NCBI RefSeq assembly: GCF_902686445.1
Contig: NC_062221.1
Coordinates: 37,526,575-37,590,574 of the forward strand
Length of the DNA: 64,000 nucleotides
Direction: 5' to 3'
DNA from: Sciurus carolinensis
Lineage: Eukaryota > Chordata > Mammalia > Rodentia > Sciuridae
A model generated the notes under the pieces. It was not told where the DNA came from and did no database searches. It worked only from the letters and a program-made list of their open reading frames with translations. How positions within the stretch are numbered: position 1 is the stretch's first letter; the number at the start of each line of letters is the position of its first letter. This document shows, piece after piece, positions 33,976 through 47,219 of this stretch. Both the position numbers and the translations under genes were made by a program.

Positions 33976-36495
33976 TTGATGAAAAGGATCACCAACAGAC
34001 TAAGACCACCTGGATGGTAGCACTTCTGGCAATGAAAACAAATTATATAATCCTGAAAAAAGGTGACTATGGAGAAAAGTTGTTAAGAGACTCAAGAAAT
34101 ATAAATAACATAAAAAGTCAAATTTAAGATTCATTGTGATAGATGAAGGTTCTGAAACACAGAGTAAAGGAATGCACAATATTGTAACAAAATAAAATGA
34201 GAAACTTTTCCAAACATCAAGAATGAAATAGAAAATCATGCACAGGAGGCATATAGGACCCCAAATATACAAATTTACTGACTCATACCAAGGCACATTA
34301 TTATGAACATGCCCACCATGCAGAACAAAGGATAAAATTCTAAAGACTGATGGAGTAAATGGACAGGTCACATATAAAGATGAACCAATTGAATTTCAGT
34401 TACTTTCTTACACAAGACCCTGAAAGCTAGGAGGTGTTGGAATAATATTTCACTAAACAAAATCAATGTCCAGCAAGAATACTATCCTCAGAAAAATTTA
34501 AAATTCAGAATGTATGACGATGCAAAACCTTCCACAATAACCAAAAGTTAAAAGAATTCATAGTCTTTCTAGACTGCTGTACAAAACATACTCCATAAAA
34601 TAATTCATGAAGAAGAAATGAGAAATAAAATTGAAAATCAGCAGGGGGAGGAAATACACTGCAAAATAGTCAAAGGATATACTAATACCAATTAAAAACT
34701 AGAAATAAATCAAAATGATATGGAATAAAACTAATCACTCAGTAATAACTTTTAATGTAAATGGACTCAATTCATCAATCAAAAGACACAGACTGACAGA
34801 CTGGATTAAAAAACAAACCCCAACAATATGCTGTGTCTGAGAGGTTCATCTACTAGGCAAAGACTTACATAGACTGGATCTCATAAACAAGAAGATGAGG
34901 TGGAATTCAAGGAACAGTTAATGAGAAGAAACAAAGAAGGTGATTTCATACTGCAAAAGGTAATCATACAACAACAAAAAATAACAATGGCAAATATTTA
35001 TGAACCAAAAAATGGAGTATCTACATACATCAAACAAACCTCAATTTTAAGAATCAGATGGTCCACCACACAATAATAGTGATGGATATTAACATGTCCC
35101 TCTCATCACTGGATGGATTTTTAAAAAAAAAAATTAAACAAAGAAGCTATAGAACTCAAAAATATAGTTAATAATTTAGGAATAACAGACATATATACCA
35201 TATTTAGACTATCAATGATTTAATATATTTTTTCTCAGCAGCATATGGGTTATTTTGAAATTAGTCCATATCTTAGGCCACAAAACAACTCTGAACAAAT
35301 ACAAAAAAAGTTCAGATAACACCTTGCATTCTTTCAGATTGTAATGGAATGCAATTAGAAATCAATGAAAGGACAAAGCAAAGAAACTACTCTAACATGT
35401 GGAGATTAAATAATTCACTATTTAATAATGGATGGAAGCAGAGGGAATCAGGGTGAAATCAAAAACTACTTTCAAGTAAATTAGAATAGTGAAACAATAT
35501 GTGAAAATCTCTAGGACACTATGAAGGCAGTACTAACATCAAAGTTCATAGCATAGAGTTCTTTCATTAAAAGAATAGAATGGCACTAAGGAAATAATCT
35601 GAAAAATGTATATAGGTCCTAGAAAATGAGGAAGAAATTAACACCAAATCAGTGGAAGACAGGAAATAAACAAAATCAGAGCCAGTATCAATGAAATTGA
35701 TACTAAAATATTTTTAAAAATCATTTAAGAAAAAGCACCTTCTTTGAGAAAGTGAAAAAAATGATAAACACTTAGCCAGGCTAATCAAAAGAAAGAGGGA
35801 AAAAACTCAAATTATTAAGGCTCATGATGAAAAAGGAAATATTAGCACAGACACTACTAAACTATAGAGGATAATCAGAAACTGTTTTGTAAGTTCATTC
35901 TGAAAAAAAAAAAAAAACCTTGAACACACCAACAAATTTCTAGAAACATGTGAGCTACCCAAACTAAATTAGGAGAACCTAGATGATTAAACAGATCAAT
36001 TACTAGCAATGAACTTGAAGATGCCATCGAAAACCTAACAACAAAGAAAAGCCAAGCAATCTATAGATTCTCAGCTGAGTTCTACCAGATTTTAATGAGA
36101 AACTTACACAAATCCTCCTTAAATTATTCTATGAAATAGAAAAGGATGGAACCCTTCCAAACTCATTCTAAGAAGGTAGTATCACAATGATACTAAAACC
36201 AGACAAAGACACATCTAGAAAGAAAATTTCAGCCAATATCCCTGATGAATTTAGATACAAAAATTCTTAATAAAGTACTTTCAACTTGCATACAAAAACA
36301 CATTAAAAAGGTAGTGCACCTTGATAAAGTGGGGCTCACACCAGGGATGCAAGTTGAGTTCAACACATAGAAATTAATAAACATAAACCATAACATCAAT
36401 AGATTTAAAGACAAGAGTCACATGATTATTTCAATAGATGCAGAAAAACATTTGACAAAATTCAGCATCCATTTTATTCTCAAAACACTGGAAAA

Positions 36496-36639
36496 ACTAG
36501 GGATAGCAGGACTATAACTCATTATTGTAAACGTTCTATACACAAACCCAAGGTCAAGATCATTCTAACTAGGGATAGCAGGAATATAACTCATTAATGT
36601 AAACATTCTATACACAAACCCAAGGTCAAGATCATTCTA
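36496..36639 (+). repeat. 72-bp tandem duplication inside old L1 ORF2
   Basis: Units 36496-36567 and 36568-36639 both run from actagggatagcagg to gatcattcta, with three differences that I can see. The related younger L1s have this region once, so the duplication arose in this copy and has since diverged slightly. Confidence 0.9.
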
Positions 36640-36750
36640 AATGGAGAAAAACTAACAGAATTCTCTCGAAAATCTAGAACAAGACAGAGATGCCCTCTAT
36701 CACCACTGCAATTCAACATAGATTTTGAAACTCTAGCCTGAGAAATCAAG

Positions 36751-36780
36751 CAAAAAAAAAAAAAAAAAAGAAGAAGAAGA
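36751..36780. repeat. A-rich simple tract with (AAG)n
   Basis: A run of about 18 A followed by AAG triplets, expanded at a lysine-rich spot in degraded L1 ORF2. Confidence 0.85.
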
Positions 36781-37760
36781 AATTAAAGAAATATGAATAG
36801 GAAAAAAAAAGGGGGTTTAAACTATCACTATTTGCCAATGACAAGATCCTATATACCTAACCCAAAAAATCCAGAAGAAAACTTTTAGAACTCAAATTAA
36901 TTCACCAAGGTAGGAGGAAATGAAATTATCACCCATAAATCAATTGCATTCATATACACCAATGATAAATCAGCTGTTGAGAAAAGAGAAAAAAGATTCC
37001 ATTCACAATAGACTCAGAATTAACAACCAAAAACCTGGGAATCAATCTAAAAAAAGAGGTTAAAGACTGCTACAGTAAAAACTACAGAACACTAAAGAGA
37101 GAAACCAAAGATGACCTAAGAAGACGGAAAGATCTCCTATATTCTTGGATAGTCAGAATTAATATTGTCAAAATGTCCATTCTACCAAAAGTGCTAAACA
37201 CATTGAATGCAATTCCTATTAAAATTTCAAAAATGTTTTCCATAAAATAGAAAAAAGCAGTCATGATATTCATTTGGAAAACAAGACACCTAGTATAGCC
37301 AAGAAAATGCTCATTGAGAACAGTGATAAAGCAGACAACACAATACCAGACCTTAAATTATACTATAGAGCTATAGAAAAAATAAAGCATAGTGTTGGCA
37401 CCAAATCAGTCATAAAGACCAATGGAACTGCATAGAAACTGTGGCAAATCCACATGTAAACAATTACCATGTTCCAGTCCAAGGTGCTAAAACATACATT
37501 GGAGAAAAGATAGCCTCTTCAACAAATGGTGCTGGGAAAACTGGAAGTCCATATGTAGCAGAGTGAAATTTAACCCCTATCTCTAACTCAGCACAAAATT
37601 CAACTCAAAGTGGATTAAAGACATAGGCAGGGTTACACCAGAAGCCCTGTACCTACTAGAAGAAAATGTAGGTCTACTACGCCAGCATGTTGGCTTGGGA
37701 ACCAACTCCTCAACAAGCCTCTTAAAGTGCAAGAAGTAAACTCAAGAATCAATAAAAGAG

Positions 37761-37857
37761 GGCTGGGGATATAACTCAGTTGGTAGAGTGTTTGCCTCGC
37801 AAGCACAAGGCCCTGAGTTCAAATGCCCAGCACTGCAAAAAAAAAAAAAAAAAAAAA
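37761..37857 (+). repeat. Young ID SINE with exact target-site duplication
   Basis: A well-preserved tRNA-like unit with ggctggggatataactcagt at its start, gttggtagagtgtttgcctc, then gagttcaaatgcccagcact, and a pure A tail of more than 20 bases. It is flanked by aatcaataaaagag at 37747-37760 and 37858-37871. The intact RNA polymerase III boxes and long tail suggest a recent insertion into the old L1. Confidence 0.92.
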
Positions 37858-38012
37858 AATCAATAAAAGAGATGTTATCAAACTAAAAAGCTTCTTCACA
37901 GCAAAGGAAACAATCAAGAACATAAATAGGGCTTAGCAAATGGGAGAAAATCTTCCACTGCAGATAAAGCTTTAATTTCCAGAATATACAAAGAACAGAA
38001 AAAACTTAACAC

Positions 38013-38026
38013 CAATAATAATAATA

Positions 38027-38059
<33 letters not shown>

Positions 38060-38073
38060 GTGATGATGATGAT
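38013..38073. repeat. (AAT)n / (GAT)n microsatellite
   Basis: Mostly AAT triplets (with one acatt interruption) passing into GAT triplets, in an A-rich place of the old L1. Confidence 0.9.
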
Positions 38074-39164
38074 CCAATCAATAAATTGGCAAAGGAACTG
38101 AACTAACATTCTCAATAGAAGAAACATGAACAGTCAACCTATTTAAAAAAGTATAAACATCTCTTGCAATTAGGGAAATGCAAATTAAAATGGCAGGGGC
38201 GTTTGAACTCATTCCAACCAGAATGGCAATTATCTAGAATATAAGTAACAGTAGATGTTGGTGAGGATGTGGGGGAAAGGTATGTTGATAAATTGTTATG
38301 GGAGTGAAAATTAAAGCAACCACTCTGAAAATCAGTATAAAGATTCCTCAAAAGAACTAGGAATGGAACCTCCATTTGACCCAGTTATCCCAAACCTCAG
38401 TATATATCAAAAGGATTTAAAATCAACATACTACAAAGATGCAGTAACCTCACTGTTTATAGCAGCACAATTCAGAATAACTAAGCTTTGAAGTCAATCT
38501 ACCGCCCTTTGGCAGAGGAATGCATAAAGAAAATGTGATATGTGTGCATAATGGAATATTATTCAGCCATAAATAAGAATAACTTTTTAACATTCACTAG
38601 TGAATAGATAAATCTGAAGACTAGCATGCTAAGTGAAATGTGCCAATCCCAAAACCCAACGTTTAAATACTTTCTGATATATGAATGTTAACCCATAACA
38701 AGGGGGGTGGAAAAGAATTGAAGTAGTGGAGTAGACAAAGGGGGAAAACAGGAAGGGAGGGATAAGTAAGAATAGGAAAGATAGTGGAATGAATCTGCCA
38801 TAAATTTCCTATGTATGCATATAAACACACCACAGTGACTCCCACCATCATATATATCCACAAGACTGGGATACTAGTAAGAATATGATACATATCATGT
38901 ATGTATAAAAATGACAAAACAGACTCTACTGTGATGTATATCTAAAAAGAACAAATTAAAATAAAGATAATATGAATAAAATTCTTCATTTGCTATAACA
39001 CATATGTTACATCTTTTATTGCATTGAGAGTTAAATTTTCTTGAAAACATTAAAGGATGACATCACTGTAAGCAAAAAAAAGTTCAATGGAGTTTAAAGT
39101 TTCTCCCTAGCCATTCTTGTAATTGTGGTTAGAGGTGACAGAGAAGGTAATAGTATGGTTGGTG

Positions 39165-39385
39165 TCAGGTGCAATGATATGGCACATGGTTGTAATTCCA
39201 GTGATTCAAGGAGTCAAAGGCAGAAGATGGAAGTTCACAGTTCAAGGTCAGTCTCAACAACTTAGTGAGTCCCTAAGCAAATTATCAAGACCCTGTTGCA
39301 AAAAAAATAAATAAATAAGTAAAAAGGACTGAGGATGTAGCTGAATTGTAAAGTGTATCTGTGTTCAATGCCCAGAATCACAAGC
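39165..39385 (+). repeat. B1-ID type SINE (plus strand)
   Basis: The B1 half (ggcacatggttgtaattcca, then caaggtcagtctcaacaact and agaccctgttgc) is followed by an AAATAAATAAATAAG linker and an ID half (aggactgaggatgtagctga, then gttcaatgcccagaatcac). The complete composite is seen, moderately decayed. Confidence 0.8.
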
Positions 39386-39689
39386 ACATACATACACATA
39401 ATCACACACCACAACTGTATATTTATATTACTAAAACAAATTGACTCTTAACATTAATAGAAAATTCAAAAGTCTTACTATAAGAATAATTGTGTGCAAA
39501 TTTAGATATCATCTTGGTTTGCACTATACTGTCAAATTAAAACTATGGCATTAATATGATTAATTAAAGCATTATTGATATTTAGCTCCTTTTATTTATT
39601 TGCATTTTCAGCAATGCTGGACATTATTACTATATAAAATACATCCTTTTTGAAACAAACAACTTGAACAAAATGTATTATGTTGTTGA

Positions 39690-42200
39690 AAAAAATTTGC
39701 TAATATATTATTAAGGATATATGCATTTGAATTCATCAAGTGTATTTGTCTATAGTTTTCTTTCCTCATTGTGCCCTTGTCTAGTTTTGGTATGAGTGTG
39801 ATAGTGGTTTATAGAATGAATTTGGAAGTGTTTCTTCTTTTCTATGTCATGAAATAATTTGAGGAGCTTTGGCATTAATTCTTCTTTAATGGCCTGCTAA
39901 ACTTTAGCTGAGAATTCACCTGTTCTTGGGTTTTTCTTTGTTGGAAGGCTTTTTATCACTGCTTCTATCTCATGGCTAGTTATTGGTCATGTTAGGTCTT
40001 CTGTGTCTTCCTAATTTAATTTTTGCCAGTTTTATGTGTCTAGAAACACATACATTTATTCCAGGTTTTCAAATTTATTGCAGCATAATTTTTAAAATAT
40101 AAACTAATGATCCTTTAGATTTCTGTGATGTCTTTGATGATTCTTTTACATCTCCAATTCTATTAATTTGAGTCTTCTCTTTTTCTCTTGTTTAGTGTGC
40201 CTAAAGTTTAATCATTTTTATCTTTTCGGAGAACCCATGTTTTGTGTCATTCTTTGTATTTTTTAAAATTTTCTATTTTGTTGACTTTGGCTGTGATCTT
40301 AATTATTTCTTTCTTTCTTAATTATTTCTGGAGAATGGTTGTTTTTGCTCTTGACGTTCCTGAGATGCATCATTAGATGGTTTATTTGGAACTTTTATGA
40401 TATTCTTATGTAGGCATGTATACCTATAAACTTTTCTCTTAGATTTGTCCTCATAATGTCCCAGCAGTTCTGTTACTTGGTATCATTTTCTCATTTAATT
40501 CTAATATATTTTTATTTCTCTCCTGATTTTTTTCTATCATTCATTCATCATTCAAAAGTACATTGTTCATGGTCATGTTTTTATGTAGTTTCTGGGGGGG
40601 GTTTGGTGTTGTTTTCTAATTTTATTTTTTTAGGATCGTTTAAATTGCAAAGAATTATATATATATATATTATATATATATATATATAATATATATATAT
40701 ATAATATATATATTTATTTGCTAGGAGCTGCTTGGTGGCCAAAAACATGGTCTATATCAGAAAAGGCTCCTAACCAGCTGAAAAAAAGTGTATTCAGTCG
40801 TTGCTTGATAAAATATTCTACAGATGTCAGTTAAGTTTATTTGATTTTTAATATTTTTTAGATATAAAGACACTTTATTGCATTTGTGACTGTATGACCT
40901 ATATATTGGTGTTGAGATATACTGAAATTACTCAGTAGGATTATATTGGGTCTCCCTGAGTCTTCAATTTAAATATGTCTGTTCTATGTCATGAGGTGCA
41001 TCAATGATTGTGGCATAAATATTTATTATCATTTTATCTTTTTGTTGAATTGTTTCTTTGCCAGTATGAAGTGACCTTTTTGTTTCTTCTAATTAATTTT
41101 GGCTTAAAATCTTCTTTGTCCCCTATTCAGGAACAATTATTCCTCCTTTTGGGGATTCCATTTGAATGACATACCAATATCCATCATTTCATTTTTAAAC
41201 TGTCTGTCCTCTCCTGTAAGGGTAGTCTCTTCACACAACATATAGTTGGGTTTTATTTCTTAACCCATTCTACCTGTCTCTTTTAGTTGGTGAATTGAGA
41301 TCATTTATACTAAATGTCTTTATAGACATTTAATTCTGATGTTTAATTTGCTCCTATATCTCATTTGTTTAGCTACTCTTCAATTGAGATTTCTCCATTT
41401 TTAACTCTGGACTTTTTATAAATATTTCTTCTACATTAAGTATGTCCTTAAGTATTTCTGTCATGCCAGATTAGTACTCATGAAATTTTATGTTTATGTT
41501 TATCTTGGAAGTTTGAAATTTCTTTCTCAATTGTGCAGGTAGCTTTGCTAGGTATATCAATCTTAGATGTCAGTTATATGTATTCAGGATTAGGAACACA
41601 TCCTTCCATGCCCTCCTGGATTTTAGAGTTTTTAACTGAGAAATTGGAAGTAATTCTGATAGGACTGCCTCTAAATGTGACCTGATTTTTTTCCCTTGAG
41701 GATTTTAAAATTTTATCCTTGTTCTGTATTTTAGGCATTTTAATTATAATGTGTCATGGAAAGGTTATTTTTCCTGTCTTTTGTTTAAATTCTTAATCTC
41801 TCCTGGATATCTACCTCATTCTCAAAGTTTGGAAAATTCTGTTATTATTCCTCTGAAGAGGTTAACTATGCCATTAATCTTTATGAATCTTTTCAATTCA
41901 AATAAATATCAAATTTGGTCTTAGTATTGGCCCAAAGTTCTTGTATATTCTGATCATGGTTACTTTCTCTAATCCTGTCTATGTGTTCATGGCTGAATAC
42001 TTTGTCTTCTAACTCTGCAATTCTGCCTTCAGCATGGCATAATCTATTTAAAGATTTTTGAGTGAAAATTTTGACTTATTGTGTTTTATTTGCAAGAATT
42101 GCTTGGTTCTTTTACAAAATTGCTACATTTTAATTGAGTTTCTCATTCATATCCTATATTGTCTTTCTTAGTTTATTCAGTTTTTAAGTAGTATTTAATT
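39690..42200 (-). mobile_element. Old L1 LINE, minus strand, 5' half
   Basis: Runs in reverse from mid reverse transcriptase (tttctttcctcattgtgccc near 39760, the counterpart of 30505) through the endonuclease start (about 41300) into ORF1 (ttttaattataatgtgtcat near 41740, counterpart of 32500). It fades out near 42200. It is heavily decayed and contains a (TA)n expansion at 40655-40714. The matching 3' half is not adjacent on the expected side. Confidence 0.8.
40655..40714. repeat. (TA)n tract, self-complementary
   Basis: About 60 bases of TA/AT dinucleotides with phase shifts that make short palindromes. Confidence 0.95.
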
Positions 42201-42744
42201 GCTTCCAACAGTTAGTTGTGGTTTAGCTCTTGATGGAGCCTGGAAGTTAATTTTGAGGCTGTCAAATTTTCTTGGTGATAGGTAATGTAGGGATAAACTG
42301 CCTGTGGTATAAAATTTGAAATGTGGGATGAGGAGAACACAGGAATTGAGACTCAAGGGAACCGAAGGCTGAACCAAGAAACTTCAGGTCACTTGAGGGT
42401 TTGACTTGCAGGCTCTAGACGACTATCCCTGCACCTCTGAGTTCTGTTTAAATTTCATGAAATAGGAAGGAATAGCATAGGTATGGTATTGCAATCCAAA
42501 CTTCATAAGGAAAAAATATGATCTATTTTGCATGTGTGTATTTAATGACATTGAAACATGATCACAGTGAAACAAAATTCATGATTATTATTTAGTATAA
42601 CTTCCATTATCTACCCAGCTTTCAATTATCTGATAGTTTTAAAAATCGTAATCCAAATCAAATCCTTCCATTAGTTTCTGTTTTTCTAAAGTATGCTTTG
42701 TCTATAATTAGTCCTTTACCCTGTCATCTCCATCTCCTTTCTTT

Positions 42745-43120
42745 TCTTTTTTAAAATATTTACATGACAGTAGATTTCATTTTGAAATATTTACACAAAC
42801 ATCTTATTATAACAATAATTGCATTCTTGTGAATGTACACAATGGTGAGATTCCCTGTGGTATATTCATATATTACACAGGAAATTTATGTCAGATTAAT
42901 TCCACTGTATTTCCTATTCCTATCACCCCTCACTTCTCTTTGTTCGCATTTATCTAATACACTGAACTTGCATTCTTCTCCTCCATCCCCCTTTGCCTTG
43001 TATTAGTATTTACTTATCAGAGCACTATTGGATCTTTGTTTTGGGGGGGTTCCTTATTTCTCTCAGCATGATTGTCTCAAATATTTCTATTTGCTGGACA
43101 ATGTCAAAAAGTCATTCCAT

Positions 43121-43176
<56 letters not shown>

Positions 43177-44290
43177 GTATATCACATTTTCTTTATCCAT
43201 TCATCTGGTGAAAGGCATCTAGGTTGATTCCATAGCTTAACTATTGTGAATTGAGTTGCTATAAACAGTGATGTGGCTGCATCACTATAGTATGCTGATT
43301 TTAAATCCATTCAACATATACTGAGGAGTGGGATAACTGGGTCAAATGCATTTATTTCTAGTTTTGTTAGGAACCTTCAAATGCTTTCCAGAGTGGTTGC
43401 ACCAATTTATGTTACTACAAGTGATGTATGTGTGTACCCTTTCCCCCAATCCTCACCAACATCTATTGGTACTTGTATGGTTGATAATTACCTTTCTGGT
43501 TGAAGTGAGGTGAAATCTCAATGTATTTTTAATTTGAATTACTCTAATTGCTAGAGATGTTGAATATTTTTTCATGTATTTGTTGATCACTCATATTTCT
43601 TCTTTTGAGAAGTGACTTTTTAGTTCTTTTGTCCATATATTGTTTGACTTATTTGTTGTTACTGTTTTTTTTATTTTGTTTTGTTTTGGCAGTTAAGCTT
43701 CTTCAGTCTTTGTATATTCTGGAAATTAAATCCTTATCTGAAGTGTGGGTGGCAAAAAAATTCTCCCATTCTGTAAGTTCTCCCTTTAAACTATTGTTTC
43801 CTGTGCTGTGAAGAAGCTTTTTAGTCTGATGCTAACCCATGAATTGATTCTTAATTTTACTTCTTGCACTTTAGAGTGCTGCATACTGGAGTGTTGGACT
43901 TCATTTTCCTTTAGTAAATGCAGGGTTTCTGGTGTAGTACCTAGGTCTTTAATTCACTTTGAGTTTTGTGAAAGGTGAGAGATAGGGTTTAAATTTCATT
44001 CTGCTACTTGTGGATTTCCTGTTTTCCCAGCACCATTTGTTGAAGAGGTTATCTTTTCTCCAATGTTCATGGAGCCTTGGTCTAGCATGAGATAACTGTG
44101 CTCATGTGGGTTTGTCACTGTGTCTCATATTCCATTCTGCTGATCTTCATGCCTGTTTTGGTGCCAATACCATGTGTTATTTGTTACCATAGCTCTGTAG
44201 TATAATTGAAGATCTGGTATTGTCATGTGTCTTGCTTCACTTTTCTCTCTAAGGATTGCTTTGGCTATCCTGGGCCTCTTATTTCTCCAT
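42745..44290 (-). mobile_element. Old L1 LINE, minus strand, 3' half
   Basis: A T-rich tail near 42745 is followed by the 3' UTR, then ORF2 C-terminal text in reverse (catctaggttgattccatag at about 43216, gtggttgcaccaatttatgt near 43394). It extends to cctcttatttctccatctct at 44270-44290, the counterpart of about 29530 in L1 #2. A (TA)n tract sits at 43128-43166. The right-hand part is included in the segmental duplication (partner at 54365-55320). Confidence 0.8.
43128..43166. repeat. (TA)n microsatellite
   Basis: About 19 TA units inside the L1 3' ORF2 text, at the site where related L1s read tatatatatatgcc. Confidence 0.95.
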
Positions 44291-44439
44291 CTCTTTCTCT
44301 TTACACACCTTAAAATGCATTTGTTAAAGGCACCCATTTACCCGTTTAAAGAGTTTTCCATTGTCTAGGTGTTGCTGATTGCATCTCCATGTTATAATTT
44401 AACATATCCTCCATAATGTGGGTGAGTCTCATATATCAG

Positions 44440-45325
44440 TAGAAAGCATATTCTGAATGGAGAAGATAAATGAGATTTTTTTTGTGACTCACTGGCTTTA
44501 TGCTGAGTACACATCAGCTTCTTCTGGGTCCTGGCCTGTCATTTTGGGACTGAATATACACTATTGACTCTCCTGGTTCCAACTTGCCAACTGCAAATCC
44601 TGGCACTTATCGGCCCTCATGATGACATGTAAAAATTCTATACAAATGCGCACACAACCACACATGTGGACATAATGTGTTGATTCTGTTTTCAGAAAAT
44701 CCCTGATTAATGTAAGTTATTAGGTAAACTATTCTCTGATTTCGGGGCTTAGGAGATGGTCATATTTGGAAGGTCATTTTTTGACCTTTGAAAGGAAGAA
44801 TAATATTTTTCTTTTGTGAATAAAATAATTTCTTAACATATTTTCAAATTTCACACTATTTCAGCCAACATAATTGAAAAAATATTCAGAAAGACACAAA
44901 TTTTTGATATTTGAGTTATAAAAATGATAAATTTTAAAAAGCATTTTAAATTTGAAGGATGCAAAACCAATGAAAGCTAATCATAAAAATATACTAAATA
45001 TACTTCCCTCTTTATTCTGAAAGAAGAGAAAACCCTTTCTGCTCAGCTTCTAGGTGAAAACACCATGAAATATTTAGCAGTTTCTTCACATACAAGGTGT
45101 GGACGGTCAGACAAAAAACTCTATCATCCCACTGACTCAAAATAACAAAATGTCTGCTTTTTTGTTCATATTTCTGAATAAATGGATTTGATTTATCTTC
45201 ATCTTTTGTTTCTTTTATCTCAATTAATAAAACTCTTGTTTAAAGCATCCCTGCAAATGGCATCCACACTCCACAGGCACATCCTCTCCCTGTGTACTAA
45301 AGCCTCTTCTCTGTCTCCGTTCATT
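44440..45325. other. Sequence present only in copy 1 of the segmental duplication
   Basis: AT-rich DNA without a recognised element. Copy 2 passes directly from gtgtgtgagtct to tcattcttctcc at about 55460. Short gtct motifs at both edges of this block in copy 1 could have guided its deletion from copy 2. Confidence 0.6.
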
Positions 45326-45329
45326 TTCT

Positions 45330-45815
45330 CCTTGCCTCAGTGCTGACAGTACATTTTGTTCTTTGGCATGTTCCTGATCTAAGGACTCATAGTTAGGCAG
45401 TGTTAAGCTATGGAGTTTGTGCTCAGCTTCTTCAGGATTTCATCTGTATGCCACATAGCTCGTCACTGTCTTGGTGCTTTTGGCAAGCCAACTCCAGCCC
45501 ATGGCTGCGCAGCTGGGCACCACCGCCAGACAGCAGCTGGCGGTAGACAGTGGGGAGAAGCAGGGGACATGTCCAAGTCACTCTCCTCCTCAACCTAACC
45601 CTCTGCAAGAGAGAGGCTACAGGGTCTCGAGGACTGCTACGGTTTATTCTACGTGCAACTGGCCCCCGCCCTACAACCGCCACTGCCAATGGACTTGGCC
45701 TAATGGAACCTGCACCCCGAGCCAGCCGCCCAGCCTGCCCGGTCGTTGCCCAGCCGCCCGGGCCGTTACCCAGCGTCCCGCTCTGTTTGGGTCAACTTTG
45801 GTAAGTGCAGTTGAA
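45330..45815. other. Unrecognised G+C-rich island (copy 1)
   Basis: About 480 bases much richer in G+C and CpG than the surrounding DNA. Open frames exist on both strands: plus 45471-45833 with CQWTWPNGTCTP, minus 45432-45689 ending ELCGIQMKS. The plus strand ends in a consensus-like donor, ctttggtaagtg, at about 45798. The partner at 55467-55930 keeps the sequence but differs by indels and has a poor match at that donor. I recognise no protein family, SINE, LTR or L1 5' UTR in it. Candidates are an exon remnant, an LTR fragment or an old CpG-rich repeat. Confidence 0.5.
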
Positions 45816-47219
45816 TCTCACTGTAGTTCTTAAAAATCAGCTTTTGTTTTCATGATTTTTTCTGTTTCTTTCTGTTTTGCTGCTCTTATCTCTTTTATTG
45901 CATCTTTTAAATCAGACGTGGTTTTCAATTTGTATTCCATAATCACTTATCTCCTGAATATACAGGATATTGAAAATACTTAAAATTATATTAATTTTGG
46001 AATACTGTGTTCACAATGCTTATGTCCACATATGTACACTTCTCTATCTCATTCTCTCACTGTCTCTGTTTTTCTCACACACAAACCTCCTTAAATAAGG
46101 TTTGATTTTTTTTTTCTTATTCAGTGTTAAATTTCCACAGATAATATAGACTTTTCCTCTATTTCTACTTGATTTTTTCAATTAAATCTCTTTTTCAAAT
46201 GTAAACTTTTAGACTGAATGTGAAAAAATTAGACAAGATAATGGTGTTTGACTAATATGAATACTTGTATTTATCTATGAGAAGGGTGATTCACATTTCA
46301 TTCCACTAAACTACTATATTATTCTGTAGTCAACAACACTGATTCATAATAAATAGGTGATAATATTATATTCATTATTATAAACTGACATTATAATGTA
46401 CTTGTCAGGATTTTTATTAATTTATTTGCTTCTTGCGACTTTCCTATGAATTTTCTTTTCATCTTCTCACCTTTCCCATCTCAGGATATACTATTGGGAT
46501 TGGATTCTCAAAATTAAGAACTGAATTTATAAAAATACATATAAATTTTTTTTTTGAAATAGTATTGATAAGACTACCTGTGAAGCAATTTCTAAGTTTA
46601 TTTTGGTGCTTTATGCATTTATGTGATAAATTAGAAAAGAATATTTCATAGTTAATAAGAACAAGAAAATGGGAGAAGCAGTGACTAAAAAAAAAAAAAA
46701 TGCTACTTTATGTGTCATGTTTTTCTGGAGTTTCTGAAGATTTATAGAGACAGAGTACAGATATCTCAGCTCCAGAGAATCAAGCCCAGAAAATGATTAT
46801 TACTCTTTTTCTTCATCCAGGATGGAGGCGAATGAAATCCCTTCTCCTCTCTCATATCTGTTATTGTTCGCCATTGTATAATATTGTTTTTCCCATAAAT
46901 GCATTTCAATAATGTCATAACATTCTTTTCTTTATTAGCAAATCTGTTCTATTATTCATTTTAAAAAACTATAACCCAAATTAGGAAGACTTGTTGAAAT
47001 AGCTAAGGTATGATTTATTATACATTCACGTTATTTTTTAAACCCATTTTGCTTATCCTCTCATTGAGATGACAGAAAAGTGGAATGATTACATAAAATG
47101 CAGGAACTCTACCCCTGAAAGTCTTTCAAACTAACCTTCAATCATCATTTAAATTTGAAGATACATTTGGAATGTTTAGGTTTCAATTAGATATAGTCAT
47201 ATAAAATGTTAAATACCAA

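Larger units (their letters stand above)
33976..38970 (+). mobile_element. Old L1 LINE, plus strand, 3' part (resumes after L1 #2)
   Basis: Continues the element broken at 28046. It holds the rest of ORF1 (to about 34700), ORF2 from aataacttttaatgtaaatg (about 34745, the [15 protein letters not shown] start), a degraded reverse transcriptase around 36200-37000, and C-terminal text at 38200-38600. The 3' UTR and tail follow to about 38970 (aacaaattaaaataaagata). Many stops and frameshifts make it non-coding. Secondary events inside it are a 72-bp tandem duplication (36496-36639), an ID SINE (37761-37857) and an (AAT)n tract (38013-38073). Confidence 0.85.
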
